From positions 62,001 to 126,000 of the forward strand of contig JAXCGZ010009485.1 in assembly GCA_037179515.1 (NCBI GenBank): a stretch of 64,000 nt of DNA, written 5' to 3'. The position numbers and the translations under genes were made by a program. Of this stretch, positions 26,599-38,390 are shown one piece after another. Below the pieces are notes generated by a model that did not search any database, had not been told where the DNA came from, and saw only the letters and a list, made by a program, of their open reading frames with translations. The first letter of the stretch is position 1. The number at the start of each line of letters is the position of its first letter. Source of the stretch: Halocaridina rubra. Its lineage: Eukaryota > Arthropoda > Malacostraca > Decapoda > Atyidae.

Positions 26599-26767
26599 TT
26601 AATAAGACTCCACGAAACTAGCTGGGAAAAGGCCCGTTTTGCCCGTTCGTTGAAGCGTGCCTTTGTACCACCCATCATCTCGTTTCTTGTGCACATAAAT
26701 TATATCGCCCAATTGCAGCTCCAACTCATAATCACTGTTAGGAGGGTACGGAACTATACATCGAAAT
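26599..26767 (-). CDS. POSH: POSH last exon: C-terminal SH3 domain (SH3-4) and stop
   Basis: The acceptor 'tttattacag' is followed by one base completing an Arg codon from the previous exon, then 55 codons and TAA. The residues form a whole SH3 domain with the usual landmarks: 'CIVPYPP' (ALYDY position), '[10 protein letters not shown]', '[12 protein letters not shown]' (Trp of the binding groove), '[11 protein letters not shown]' (Pro/Tyr positions). The string '[22 protein letters not shown]' is characteristic of the fourth SH3 of SH3RF/POSH proteins, where it ends the protein, as here. In this family the SH3 domains bind Pro-rich partners in Rac-MLK-JNK signalling. Positions 489-543 of the in-window protein. 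Identification is confident; the choice among SH3RF paralogues rests on invertebrates usually having one POSH. Confidence 0.95.
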
Positions 26768-27129
26768 CTGTAATAAATAATGCGTAGATAATGATTCAAG
26801 AAAAGTTAAAACATTTGAAATAATTCAAGAAGAGGTTGCCAGCCTCCTGCATACCTCTGTGCTCTTTTTTATGTTCTCTATCAGTGTGACATTGGATAAG
26901 ATGATGTTGTCGATATTCCCTAGGCTGGTAGCCAAACATCTCTGAATCCCTAAGGAAAACCACTGCCAATCCCATTGTTTCCAATAGAGCTTTCATGAAT
27001 TGTATATTGTGTTATTGCCATATGAGGTTGTAAGTAGTGCAGTCTTTCATAATATGTTTGACTGCATCCAGTGATGTTATATACTGGACAGGCATCACTT
27101 ATAGTCGTCAAGCCTCTTCTGATAGCTCA

Positions 27130-28060
27130 GAAGGGCTGTGTGGGGCAACATTGCAGCCTAGCCAAGAGGAATGTGGGATTCGGAAGGCTGGAGGACAGGA
27201 GGTTGTGCATTCAGTTGTACATTGTTGGTGAGTGAGTGGATGAGTATAGACATGTTTGGGGTGGTGCAGAGGAAAAGATGACAGTATGTGTAATATTGTG
27301 TGCAAGGTGTTGTTTTGATGTTCCTTGGTGTGTGTAGGTGTTCTGCAATACAGTATGGGTGTCTGTGATATTGTGTGCAAGGTGTTGTTTTAATGTTCCT
27401 TGGTGTGTGTAGGTGTTCTGCAATGTAGTGGAGTTGGTTTGTGGAGGCTGCAGCAAGTATTTGTGTGCCTCTCATGTTTGGTGGTCTTTAACTTTGAAAA
27501 TTTTGGTGTTAGTGGTCTGTAGGTGCTGTAGCTGAGCAGCTTGTGATTATTTTTAGTGCCTTGTTTGTAGTCTGTATGATGTTGTGAGGTTAGAAGTCCA
27601 AGCAGGGCTTGCATATTCTACCACTGAGCACATGTACTGTTGTGATTTTTTTTTTTTTTTTCAAAATGCTGTATGGGCAAGTGATATGAGGGCATTAAGT
27701 CTTGGTGTCAGTCTGCTTCTAATGTTTGTGATATGTTGTTTAAAATATATTGATGTATCGTTTTATACCCTGGAAATTAGGTGTATATGTGTGTTAAAAG
27801 GATGTTGTATATGGTGAGTTGAGGAATGTGACGATATTCTGATGTCCAGTTTATTAGGAGAGTAAGTAAGGGTTTGGCTGGGATTATCTTATGTCTGCTT
27901 AGGGTGAACCATTCAAGAAGTATCTTGAGGTAGGACTGCAGGAGGTCAGCAGTTGTGTTTGCATTTTGGTGTTTACTTGCAAGTGTTCTGTCATGTGTGT
28001 AGGAAGCTATGTGTACTTAGGGTAAATGAGGAGTGGGTAGGTCATGCATGTAAAGAGTGT
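27130..28060 (-). pseudogene. Non-LTR RT relic in the last POSH intron
   Basis: On the minus strand the sequence reads 'MHDLPTP', 'IASYTHDRTL' (a decayed Y-A-D-D catalytic box), 'TTADLLQSYLKILLEWFTLS' and 'IIPAKPLLTLL', then a C-terminal part with 'THSGRICKPCLDF'-like and 'LHYIAEHLHTPRNIKTTPCT' stretches. A segment of about 77 bp is tandemly duplicated (27294-27370 and 27371-27432), so the 'IAEHLHTPRNIKTTPCTQY' block appears twice. Stops and a T run (27646-27661) interrupt it. It has jockey-group character, but the clade is not assigned. Confidence 0.7.
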
Positions 28061-28647
28061 GGGTTATAAAGTTTCTGTTTGATAACTGACCAGCAAACGA
28101 TACATGTGTATACATGCCTGCGAGGTAGTTGGCAAGCCATTTTTTCTGGTATTGTGCATGTTTTAAGAATTTTTGTCATTAAAATAACCCTTTTCACGTC
28201 AAACATACATTTATAAACCTTGAAAATGCTTGATGTTTTCTCATCATTATAAGCATGGGATTATCTAAAAGAGGTCCTCAACTGCATGGTAAATAGTTGA
28301 TGCTCATTTACTTCACTGGAGTAAAGTGTGCTTAAAAGAAATCTGTGACAAAATAGCATCAACATATGCAAAGGGCACTAATGGCAGAGAGCCACTTTTG
28401 AAAACTGCATGAATATAAGCTTAATTCCTCTGGACAATGCATTATCTAAGAAGAATGAGAGTAGTGATACATATTTATGTGGAGGCACTGATTACTTGTA
28501 GAGGCATTATCTGTAATTTGCATGGCTCGTTAACACACTACAATTAATATTTGTTGACTCTAGCTAACAGATTTTGCCAAGGTTTGAAAGGCTAAAATTC
28601 AAAACGATAAAGAGTCATATTAAATTATAAAGAGACAATATTTATGT
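28061..28647. other. POSH intron, no recognisable feature
   Basis: No repeat or exon-like segment was seen. Confidence 0.45.
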
Positions 28648-28803
28648 GCAGCACAGTGGTAAGAGCACTTACTCAGGAAGAAATAAACCTCGTTCAAGTC
28701 CACTGCGGGGTGTTCGGAAGGACATCCAACATTTATTCCCCAGTTCCCACCTGTGTCCACGCCCAATTCAAATGGGGATTGAGTGACAAAATGGCAAACA
28801 ACA
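28648..28803 (+). repeat. SINE family A, complete-looking copy
   Basis: The head 'gcagcacagtggtaagagca' is followed by a B-box-like 'gttcaagtccactgc'. Then come 'ggaaggacatccaac', 'attccccagttcccacctgt', 'gtccacgcccaattcaaatg' and 'gggattgagtgac'. It is the best example of the family in the window and antisense to POSH. Confidence 0.8.
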
Positions 28804-29296
28804 ATAACAACAGTAGACATTTGGTATGCCTAGTGTGGTGTCACACTTTGAAAGCTTTAGCATCCAACAAATTTAATTTTATAAGCCATGTTCAGCCTTT
28901 TCAATAAAATTAAGTTTTGAATAAAAATTTATGACGGCACTCCAGTAAAAGGTATACTGTATATAACAGACTGCACACAAAGGGCAATTGATGGGAAAGC
29001 TGAGAGCAGATATAAATTGGTGAAAGTACTAAAAAGCGATCTGCTATGAAAACAAAAGCCAGTTTAAACAGCAGAGATGAAAGCAATTCTTAGGACCAAT
29101 TATTTTGGGAAGTTCATAAGTTGATATAGCCATGTGATATAAAAACAAAAAAGTTGTTATAAAACATAGCAGTACTTAACTGAAGTAGCATTTTTCAAGG
29201 ATGCATTAAGAAGCTTTCTTCCATGACTTCTTGCACCACCATCACAAAACTTCAGAAAAGGAAATACAGTATGTTAAAAATTGCCGAGGCACTTAC

Positions 29297-29440
29297 CGTT
29301 CTCGAATAAGTGGTACGGGCTGTTTTGTGCGTCGAGGGGTATCATTTGATACATCGGCTGTGGTCTGGATTGTGGTAGGTGGAGTTGAAGAGAGTGTCTG
29401 AGATGAACTCCCTCCACTGTTATCTGGATTGCTTCCAGTC
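29297..29440 (-). CDS. POSH: POSH exon: Ser/Thr-rich linker before SH3-4
   Basis: Acceptor 'ttccctag', donor CG|GTAAGT. 144 nt, phase 2 at both ends, so it could be skipped without a frameshift. It encodes 'TGSNPDNSGGSSSQTLSSTP' and ends 'TPRRTKQPVPLIRER', leading directly into the SH3-4 domain of the next exon; a basic 'PxxLxRER' lead-in is usual before the last SH3 in POSH proteins. No Cys or globular pattern is seen, so it is probably disordered. Residues 441-487 plus split codons. Confidence 0.9.
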
Positions 29441-29669
29441 CTAGGGAAAAAGAAAGAAATTTGTGTAATATTACTTTATCCCTACAAAAGGCAAAAACAC
29501 TTACCTTTTATGGCTTAGTGAACATTGTTCAGATTTCTGTAGCAGTCCATAGAGAATCTCTTTGCCACAGCTGCTTGGGGTAAAGATTATACTCCACCCT
29601 GTTAACTGAACAGGCCGAATGAGTAATCATTCCATGTGTCAATGGGCATATACTCATATTTAAAGCACA

Positions 29670-29828
29670 CCTTGATAGCCAAGTGGTTAGTATACTAAAC
29701 TTGGGAGTTGACAGACCCACAAGCAAACCCACTGTGCAATATTAGGAAGGGAATCCACCCTTAATTCCCCAGCTCCAACCTGTCTGTGTCCATCCCCTTA
29801 CGGGATTAATAGTGACACATTAAACATG
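29670..29828 (+). repeat. SINE family A copy
   Basis: It has a tRNA-like head ('gatagccaagtggttagtat'), 'cccactgtgcaatattagga', and the tail 'attccccagctccaacctgt' followed by 'ctgtgtccatcccc' and 'ttaatagtgac'. It sits in the POSH intron just upstream (in transcript sense) of exon 29297-29440. Confidence 0.75.
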
Positions 29829-30264
29829 AACATACAAGCACAAGCAAAAGGTATCAATACCTATACTATATTTCTACATAGAGGCAGTAAATATTTTGTG
29901 TTTGGAGTAGATTATACATCATAACACATCCAAAGTTGCTATGTTTCACACTACCAGTTGCCTTCATAAATCCACCTACATTTACCTAAATGTCAATGTA
30001 AACAGTAAGAGCCTAGACATTGCATATAGCTATAGTACAAATCCCAATGATTTTACACAAACAATGGTGGGTGAAGTAAGGTTAAGAAGCATACTGTAAA
30101 CAGCTTGTCTCTTTAGCAAACTCAACACTGAACAAAAACCAACGAGTATATATATATTCAATAGGAATATAATAACTATGCACTTACCATCTTCATCATA
30201 GGCTTATATACAAGTGAATATTACTACAAAACTCACAGACACAGCTCTGTAACATACATTTACA

Positions 30265-30430
30265 ACAGCCACAATCCCCTTGTAAGTAAGATGACCAAGT
30301 CAAAGCACACATTCACCAGAAGCTAATATACCTCAATCACTCCTCTTAGCTCTTTGGTGATAAAGAGTTGCCATAATTACCTTCATCAACCTCCTTGGGT
30401 CACCCACAAGGTAAGTGGGTAATCTGTAAT
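30265..30430 (+). repeat. SINE-like family D fragment
   Basis: The blocks 'cacaatccccttgtaagtaa', 'gcacacattcaccagaagct' and 'gggtcacccacaaggtaagt' match 32075-32290 and, reversed, 41855-42060. Because three scattered copies share the order of blocks, it is an interspersed repeat. The 'aaggtaagtgggt' string is part of the repeat and not a POSH splice donor. Confidence 0.55.
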
Positions 30431-30439
30431 ATACTATTC

Positions 30440-30640
30440 TATTCTATATACAGGAGCCATAATGCCCCTTATAAGGGGGTGGCTGAGTCAAAGTAAAATA
30501 CCTTGCCTCATTGTGGGAAGAAAATACAGAGGAGAGGATTTCCAGTCCCCTCGCTCCATCCCATTTAATCGACGTTTACGACATGCAGGGGATCATGGAG
30601 GAAGTATTCTTACCCCCCTCCCTCAGGGGGACTGTAACAT
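30440..30640 (-). repeat. SINE-like family E copy (RTE 5' head-like)
   Basis: Read on the minus strand: 'cccctgcatgtcgtaaacgt', 'cgattaaatgggatgg' and 'aggggactggaaatcc'. The same blocks form the 5' leader of the RTE element at 61845-61935 and recur at 43115-43275 and 58415-58550. Confidence 0.55.
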
Positions 30641-30889
30641 ACACTATGAAATAATTGTGCAGTCTCCATTCATGAGTAGCTAAGATTTTCTAATAAAAAA
30701 AAAATGAAGAAGCCTACCTGATATATTCCTGTTAAGTCTAGTTTGAAAAATAATACCATCATATTTACTCTGATCCTTCCCTTCCTACACTTTACTCCCT
30801 TTTCAAACATGGTCCTTCACAGAAGGTTTCAAATGACGTCACCTCCCTGCCCCAGCTTTTCTGGTGTGACTTGGTTTGGGAGGTTTAAG

Positions 30890-31290
30890 ATTTTCCACCT
30901 ATAGATATGAAATCATCATTAAATCTTTCTGCTTCTCTTGCCAAGGGTCGTCACAGTGGATAAATCGTTTTCAAATAGCCCTATTTCCTCTGTCACACCA
31001 CACACCCTCATGTCCTCCCTCACAGCATCCAAAAACTTCTTATTTGGTCTACCTCTCACTCACCTGTCTGACAGCTCCAACCTCAGCATCCTTCTCCCAA
31101 CATATCTTTCATTCCCCCGTCTGCATATGCCTAAACCATATTTCAGTCTTGCCTCTCTCATCACATCCCCAAACGTCCATCCTGATCTGTTTCTTTAATA
31201 CATATTCTTTATCCTATCCATTCTATATCCTGTCTTAATTTGTCTCTTCCATAGGTCCTACATAATACTCTCAAAGTAGTAAACCTAAAA
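30890..31290 (-). pseudogene. RTE-type LINE C-terminal fragment
   Basis: Minus-strand reading gives 'YVGRRMLRLELSDR' followed by a stop, then 'VRGRPNKKFLDAVREDMRVC' and 'VTEEIGLFE'. This is the conserved C-terminus of RTE-type ORF2 (G-R-P-..-D-x-V-R-E-D). Only this 3' part is present; it lies in a POSH intron in sense orientation. Confidence 0.65.
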
Positions 31291-31479
31291 CAGTGTTTGG
31301 CAGACAATCATTCCATAAATTATTGTGCTGTTGATTTATGGAATTAATAGTAGTAAAAAAATAAATGAGTTATTTACTTGTATGAATGGGATCTGGTAAT
31401 TACTAGCAGCCTACATTGGTTATAAAACTACCGCTTTTTTTCTTTATGAGGCTTCTATACATTTTTTTTAGCATTCCCT

Positions 31480-31670
31480 GATCCTGCTGGCTAGTACAGT
31501 GGTAACGCGCTGGCTTCGCATTCATGAGGTCGAAAGATCGGTTCCCGTCCAAGACCGAGAGTTTAAGCTGTTTACTGGCAGGAACTGCTGTGGTTGGACA
31601 CCACAGTGGGGGGTTGGGGCTTGCCCTGGCTGACGAATACCCATTGTATTTAAATGGAAATAAAGTTTGT
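31480..31670 (+). repeat. SINE family B copy
   Basis: The tRNA-like head is 'ggctagtacagtggtaacgc' with a B-box-like 'gatcggttcccgtcc'. The body has 'agtttaagctgtttactgg', 'ggttggacaccacagtgggg' and 'ggttggggcttgccctggct'. It is homologous to the SINE nested in the jockey-like LINE at 56217-56425. Confidence 0.8.
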
Positions 31671-32074
31671 TTTTTTATTGTCTAGCACATTTCTAAGAAA
31701 ACTTTTGTCCAATGATTTTGGCCCAAATATTACAAGAACAAAATTGTTTCACAGAACCTAAATGACAAATGTACCCTTTCACACATTCCAAAAGAGTAGT
31801 CTCAGCCAAGAGAATAAACGTTGGACAACTGAACTTCATTCTATCTCACTTTTCCCAATCCCTACTACAGTACAAACCTTAAGCTGCTAGGAAGCAAAAA
31901 GACAAAACATTTCAGAAAGACAGGCCTTAACACTTTCATATTTCTTTACTATGTTTAGTCAACTCCAATTGACATGAATGGCATATGTAGACAGTATCCT
32001 ACGACTCTTACATACTTAATATGATGTTTGAGAAAAAAATTCACAGATGATATAACTGAAAACATATGAAATGG
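31671..32074. other. POSH intron, no recognisable feature
   Basis: No repeat or exon-like segment was seen. Confidence 0.4.
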
Positions 32075-32290
32075 CCACAATCCCTCTTGTCAGGGGGGTG
32101 ACTGAATAAAGAACACACATTCACCAAAGGCTAATAAAACTCTTTCAAGCCTCGTAGTTTCTAGAGAATCAAGGGCTGCAACAAATCTCCACCACCACCC
32201 TGCTTGGTTTACCAACACAGTAAGTGGGCAAGGATCTTCTGCTGTGAGGCCCAACAGCCGCAACTAGTTTACCTTCACCACTGTTGTTAG
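32075..32290 (+). repeat. SINE-like family D copy
   Basis: 'cacaatccctcttgtcaggg', 'acacacattcaccaaaggct', 'gtaagtgggcaaggatcttc' and 'ggcccaacagccgcaact' match the reverse complement of 41855-42060 along its length. Confidence 0.6.
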
Positions 32291-32867
32291 TAATCCTCAC
32301 TCATACTCTCTGTCTATGTGGCACTATGGGTAGCAAATAATATATAGTACTATAAAAAAAATTATACCTCTATAAGTATTTAAAGAGTAATAGATGGTAA
32401 AAATTAAGACAAATAGCAGTGAAAACAGATAGCAACACAATGAAGAGTAGGAAACGGCAATAAGAATTCAAGACAAGAGTGAGAAAGAAGAAAGCGTTGT
32501 TGGAACAGCAACAACTGTGATTTTGGTGAAATCACAAAACAAAATGAACCACATTAAGGCTTGGCCAAGGTAGAATGCCCCTTAAATTACCATACAGGCT
32601 GAGGTTGACAAACCAGTAGAATATATCAAATTACTTCTGCAAACTTATACTAGGCATATATGGCACTTTTAACCCATGCTACTTCATCATACAAGAACAC
32701 AAACTCTCTGAAGATTGTAGAAAACCATGTCATATACTGTTTATTTAGAATTTCTTATATACATAATTAATACTTGACTTAGGGAGAATGATATTAAAGA
32801 CAGACAATCTAGCTTGGCTGGTTATGGACTGTCACTTTTCTGTCACCTAGTTTATATAGGAATATAG
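32291..32867. other. POSH intron, no recognisable feature
   Basis: AT-rich. No exon-like segment or repeat was recognised. Confidence 0.4.
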
Positions 32868-33032
32868 GTGGGGGACGCACTGGCTCAATGGCCCAAGCAT
32901 GTCTTGGGAAGTGACTGACGCAGTTTCAACGCACTGCGAGGCGTTAGGAGGATCATCCAGCATAATGCTCCATCTCCAGCAAGTCTGTGTCCAACCCCAT
33001 TTGAATTGGGACTAATTTTGAGACATAAAGCA
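32868..33032 (+). repeat. SINE family A copy, diverged
   Basis: Diverged head 'gcactggctcaatggcccaa', then 'gcactgcgaggcgttaggag', 'ccagcataatgctccatctc' and the tail 'gtgtccaaccccatttgaat', 'tgggactaattttgag'. Confidence 0.65.
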
Positions 33033-34481
33033 GTGCTACATATATGAAGTACCTTGAATAAATATAAATTTCAATACAGACAATTCACATCATTGTACTA
33101 TAGTAAAAAATAACAGTAATACAGTTGTCCCTCATCTTAAACCATAAACTGGTTCCCTCACTTCCAGTGTAAGTAAAAAAATACATGTAGCCAAAACCCT
33201 TATATAAATATGCCTATACTTACTATATACTCTATTTTCAACCTCCTGTATTGTTTGAATTATGCCTAAATAACTGTACTGCACTTAAATTTTGCCAAAT
33301 AAAACTTAAATTTGTGTAAAAACACTTCTATAGTTTTAATGCATTTCTCGGAGGGGGGGAATATAAGATTTTATTTTTTTTATTTCATGACTGTACAGTA
33401 TATTCAAAATCACACTACTTAAAACCGTACAAGATGAGGGAAATTGTATTGAATAAGATCATGGGAAATAAACAACCCAAGTGGGTGAATGACATATTTA
33501 CGATTCCATAGTAATATAGAGCCATTACTCCCGTTCTCGAAGAGAAATGGCTCTGAGCATTGCTCCAATTCTTGAGAAACTCCTAACACTACTCCCATTA
33601 TAGCTCCAAGCAACACTCCTATGCTCAAGGAGATACAGCTCTGAGCAAGAGAGCAGCGGCACTTGAGAGAAAAAAGAAATCTGAAATTTATTCAATTGTT
33701 CACACGCATTTTAGTTTTGTTGATACTTAAGAAAAGTCATATAATATTTAATACACCTAACAACATTCAAACACATTAGTTGCAAGCTGCTTCAAGCAAA
33801 AAATCTCAGTGAGAAGCCTCTGAATATAAACAAAATTATAGATAATGTACAGCTATTAAAATAGAAATAAAAAATATATATATATATCGAAAGCTCTGTA
33901 CACTATTCACCTATATGATGAATGTAAAAAAGTACCAAACTACAAATATACAAGACAGAGAAGCGTACGTGTAAGATGCAAGTAAAGGTCAAAAAATCTT
34001 TTAGTTACTTACTCAGAGTTTTTTCCTACACACCAAGTCTTTTGTACTGGAAGTCATTGTTTGAATGGTAATATTTTTGAAAGAAGATGTAAGGCTCCCT
34101 GTAACTGCAGTTACTTATCAATTAAATTTTTAGTTTAGTATCAAGTACTATCTAATATTAAAGTCTGAAGTATAAGATCAATACATTTAACAGCATATTG
34201 TATATACAGAATTCTAAGAAGTGGGAACATTTAAAAGCATTGGAGAACATCACTTCTTCTTTTAAAAATGCAGCCAAGAATTCAAAGCTTACAAACAGAG
34301 CACATGGCAGTTTTTAATGAGCTATTCTACACAAATGACAGTACTCTACCGTACTGTGATGAAGGCTTTCAAAATTGTTCTTTTCATTATTTGACACAGC
34401 ACAGATCCCACAACAATTCAATTTACACAGCAAAGCCATTTTTCTTTTAGCTCGTTTGACGATGAAGTTAGTGGCACATAC
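33033..34481. other. POSH intron, no clear feature
   Basis: AT-rich intron. At 33530-33650 there is a short imprecise internal repetition around 'aacactcctatgctcaagga' and 'aacactactcccattatagc'. No splice-bounded frame was found. Confidence 0.45.
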
Positions 34482-34634
34482 CTGCCGCGAAACATGAGAC
34501 TGGAGAGGATGATACTCGGCCGATCGCGGGAACGAACACGGCAGGACCCTCCCGCTTCGGCACGAAGTTGAGCGTTAGGACTAAACCCTAAACTCGCACC
34601 CCCACCTACCAGCGTGCCTGGGCATGATCCGGAT
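34482..34634 (-). CDS. POSH: POSH exon: Gly/Arg-rich linker with GSCP motif
   Basis: Acceptor 'gggtgccacaccag' after a pyrimidine-rich tract, donor GGCAG|GTATGT. 153 nt, phase 2 at both ends, which fits exactly between the previous exon (ending AG) and the next (starting G). It reads SGSCPGTLVGGGASLGF, SPNAQLRAEAGGSCRVRSRD and RPSIILSSLMFRG. Joined to the preceding exon it forms HVHARSGSCPG; an H-x-R-x-GSCP motif occurs in the C-terminal linker of vertebrate SH3RF1, as I recall it. The exon is clearly more GC-rich than the surrounding intron. Residues 390-439. Confidence 0.87.
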
Positions 34635-35734
34635 CTGGTGTGGCACCCAAGACAACACCAAAGGAAGGGGCAGTGGAGCAAGCATAGCAACGGTTATTAT
34701 TCAAGCACCAAAATAAAAATAGGTGGGGCAGACCAGCTAATGTCTAACAGTGGTGATATCATCAATAGAGATAATTATAGAATAAGTCTAAGTAACTCTA
34801 TGGTAAGCCAGAGATACAGTAATTATAGAATGATTCTAGGTAACTCTAATACAGTAGTAAGCCATACAGTATTCTGCAGTACGGAAGATGCTAAGCTGAA
34901 CAGAGAGAATAAAGGGATATATTAAATTGAATCTTACTAACCAATTACAATTTGAATATATACAAGGTGTCACTTCCATTCATTTTTTAAATACTTTCAA
35001 AGCCTAAGATTCGGATATAAACTGTGAAGTGCTTCTATCATCATATTTTTAAGACTAAATTTTTGTCTTGTTTTCGTATTCTATGTGATATCCTTTCCGA
35101 TGTTAGAAAATTATTGATGCAATCAGGCAAAAGATAAAGTATGCCTGTTGTTACTAAACGAGTGACTAATACTTTTATATAAATATAAAAATCACATTTG
35201 TTGTACCGTACTAAAAATAAATATATGTATAAAAACACTTTCAACCCATTTAAATAATATATAGCACTAAACCAGTAACAGCTTAAAAGTAAACCAGAAA
35301 CAGTTTGAAAGTACAGCAGTAACAGATTAAAGCTAAAGCTAATCTAAAACTATAAGCTAACAAAAAGCTAAATGAAGTGTTCCATTCAGCTATGGAAACC
35401 GAAAACCAGTTCTGCAAAGCTTGCATTTAATTGTAATGGATACAAATATTTTCCAAAGGAAAAGAGAGAGTAACAGCCAACAAAAATACAGGATTGGAAA
35501 ATATATTAAGCAACTATTTTGTAAATATAAAAAAAAATCTGCAAAGAAATCAGTTACATTCAATGCCATAAAATAATACAAGTATATATTATTACTCAAA
35601 AAAGAGCTGTCACACATACACATCATAAAATTTCTTGTGCTAAACACTTATTTCTCTCAAAGAAAGTTATCACAAACACACACATCATAAAATTACGTGT
35701 GTATCCTAACTTATTTTTCTTAAAAAAAAAAAAA

Positions 35735-35841
<107 letters not shown>

Positions 35842-35939
35842 TGTCACTAATGAATCATAAAACTTTTTTTGTGTGAACTGATTGAAGAAAAAATTTGTCC
35901 AAATGGTATGCCCTGCCCCCTTTGCAACTTATTATGTAT

Positions 35940-36480
<541 letters not shown>

Positions 36481-36894
36481 TAATATTTTCATGATGGCAA
36501 TCATTGCCATCTAATGCTTCCAAAAATCTGCAAGTCGTCTCCTTCAACGATCAAGCAACACGAGTTTGGAATTCTTTCTCCCCCAAAACACATAAACAAA
36601 CCAAAGTTAGACAACAAACAGATAAGACACAATTTATAGATATGACAATTCATAGATATGACACAATTAATAGATGAAATAATATTAATAGCTAGTACAA
36701 TTATTAGATATGGAACAATTAATAGATACAACAAAATTAATGAACATGACACAATTAATAAATACACCACAATTAACATATATGAAACAATTCCTCCTCA
36801 TACCTTCTGTCTAGAGTGACAGAAAGCAATTAAGAATACATTACCGAATAAGAAGGCTATCTACAGGACACAAAGAAATACAGTAAATGTACAT

Positions 36895-37070
36895 GACCGC
36901 AGGAGTGCCATGGTTAGAGTACCCGACTCGGGAAGAGATAAACCCAAGGTTGAGAATACCAGGTGGCTTTAGGAAAGGCATCCACCCTTCTTTCTCACCT
37001 CCAACTTGTTTCTGTTCACCCTTGTTAGAATGGCAATTAATAAGTGATGCATAAAATAGCAAACAACAAT
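36895..37070 (+). repeat. SINE family A copy
   Basis: Head 'cgcaggagtgccatggttag', then 'gagataaacccaaggttgag', 'ggaaaggcatccacccttct', 'cacctccaacttgtttctgt', 'tggcaattaataagtgatgc'. Confidence 0.65.
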
Positions 37071-37444
37071 TTTATTCTCTCTCTACAAAACACTAGTGGC
37101 CAAAACAAATAGTACACATTGGTGTATATAATGCAAATTTTAAAGAAATCTTTAATATGCCATACACTAAATCCTTCCTAAACTCTTACGAAAGAACTTT
37201 AATAGTAATACTGACAAGTATATTTAATTATTTCTCCTCTGGTCATGGCTGTACACCTAGTTCTCTGAGTGGCAATTGACAATTACTTAACTTATTTTCC
37301 TCTTGTAATGATTCCCTTTTGTATTTATTACACTATCTATGAGATAATAATGAAAGCATCATAAAGACTATCTAGGAACACGTTCATAGACCATATCTGA
37401 GGACTTGGCTCTGAGTGGCATCTAAAGTACTAAGTCTTTTTTGT
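37071..37444. other. POSH intron, no recognisable feature
   Basis: No repeat or exon-like segment was seen. Confidence 0.4.
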
Positions 37445-37622
37445 ATGTTTGTTTGCAGTTTTATGTCAATATTAATCCCTGTTTGAAAAAGAGTAGATAC
37501 AGACAGGTAGGAGTTGGGGAATTGAGGTTCACTGCCCATTTTAACATCCCATGGTGGGCTTGAACTTAGGTCTGTCACTTCTCAAGTTGAGTGCGCCAAC
37601 TACTGCAATACTGCAGCTCCCA
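37445..37622 (-). repeat. SINE family A copy, reverse orientation
   Basis: Contains 'gacaggtaggagttggggaa' and 'catcccatggtgggcttgaa', ending with the complement of a tRNA-like head ('gagtgcgccaactactgcaa'). Confidence 0.7.
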
Positions 37623-37794
37623 CTATATACCAATAATTTAATTCTATCTAGATGAAGCATTGATGCCATCTTTCCAAATGAACTCCCACCTTGGGGGGGT
37701 GGCCATGCCAGAGAGTACTCAGGTTCTCCCTCAGTTAGTATGCGGTCTTTAGCATTCCAAACCCCAAAAGCGACAACTTAATGCCTTTTTTAAT

Positions 37795-38080
37795 GCGTGA
37801 CACTAGGACGGACAAAGAAAATTGCCCTCAATGGGCCAAGGCACCAAGAAAATAAAAAGCAAAGAGAAAAAGGGATGGGGAAAGTTGTGACTTGAAAGAT
37901 ATGAAGGGACAAAAAGAAGTGCAACAAGTACGCCAGAATATTCGATGTAGATGTTGGCATAGGAAAAGTACTGTTACTGAAGAAAGACATAACATCAAGC
38001 TGTCCTAGCCAGTCCTTTTAAAGCCCAAGTGACTTTCACCTGTAGTATTGCCATGGGCAGCTGGTCCCATGAACCAACCT
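37795..38080 (-). mobile_element. Non-autonomous derivative of the jockey-like LINE
   Basis: On the minus strand the first part ('ccagctgcccatggcaatac', 'caacatctacatcgaatatt', 'tctggcgtacttgttgcact') matches the untranslated 5' region of the jockey-like LINE (18850-19050 and 54770-54980). The last part ('attgagggcaattttctttg', 'tcctagtgtcac') matches its 3' end. The endonuclease and RT are absent, so 5' and 3' ends are joined directly, as in SINE-like deletion derivatives. The 541-590 fragment may belong to the same derivative. Confidence 0.6.
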
Positions 38081-38089
38081 AATATATGT

Positions 38090-38390
38090 TAAATTGTATG
38101 CAACATCTGTGATATACCTAATATTCAGGACCCTCCTTATACTTAAATGCAAACTCACTATTATTGCTCATATGCAGGGCCCTCCTTATACTTTTATGCA
38201 ATATATATGATATACCTCATATTCAGTGCCCTCCTTATACTAGTGTGCAATCTTTCTAATATACCCCATATTAAGGGCCCTCTATACTTTTAAGCAAACT
38301 TTTTGTTATCCCTCATATTCAGGGCACCCCTTATACTTTAATTCAGTCTCAGATATATCCCATATTAAAGGCCTACCCTATACTTGCAAC
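38090..38390. repeat. Minisatellite, about 55-bp unit, about 5-6 copies
   Basis: The repeating phrase is 'atatacctcatattcaggg' plus 'ccctccttatacttttatgc', with divergence between units. Confidence 0.85.

Noticed and set aside
30400..30425. A POSH splice donor at 'aaggtaagtgggt'
   Set aside because: It is on the plus strand and is part of an interspersed repeat also present at 32210 and, inverted, at 41890.
33419..33628. A 69-residue minus-strand frame as an extra POSH exon
   Set aside because: It has no suitable splice sites, contains internal repetition and its composition is not linker-like.
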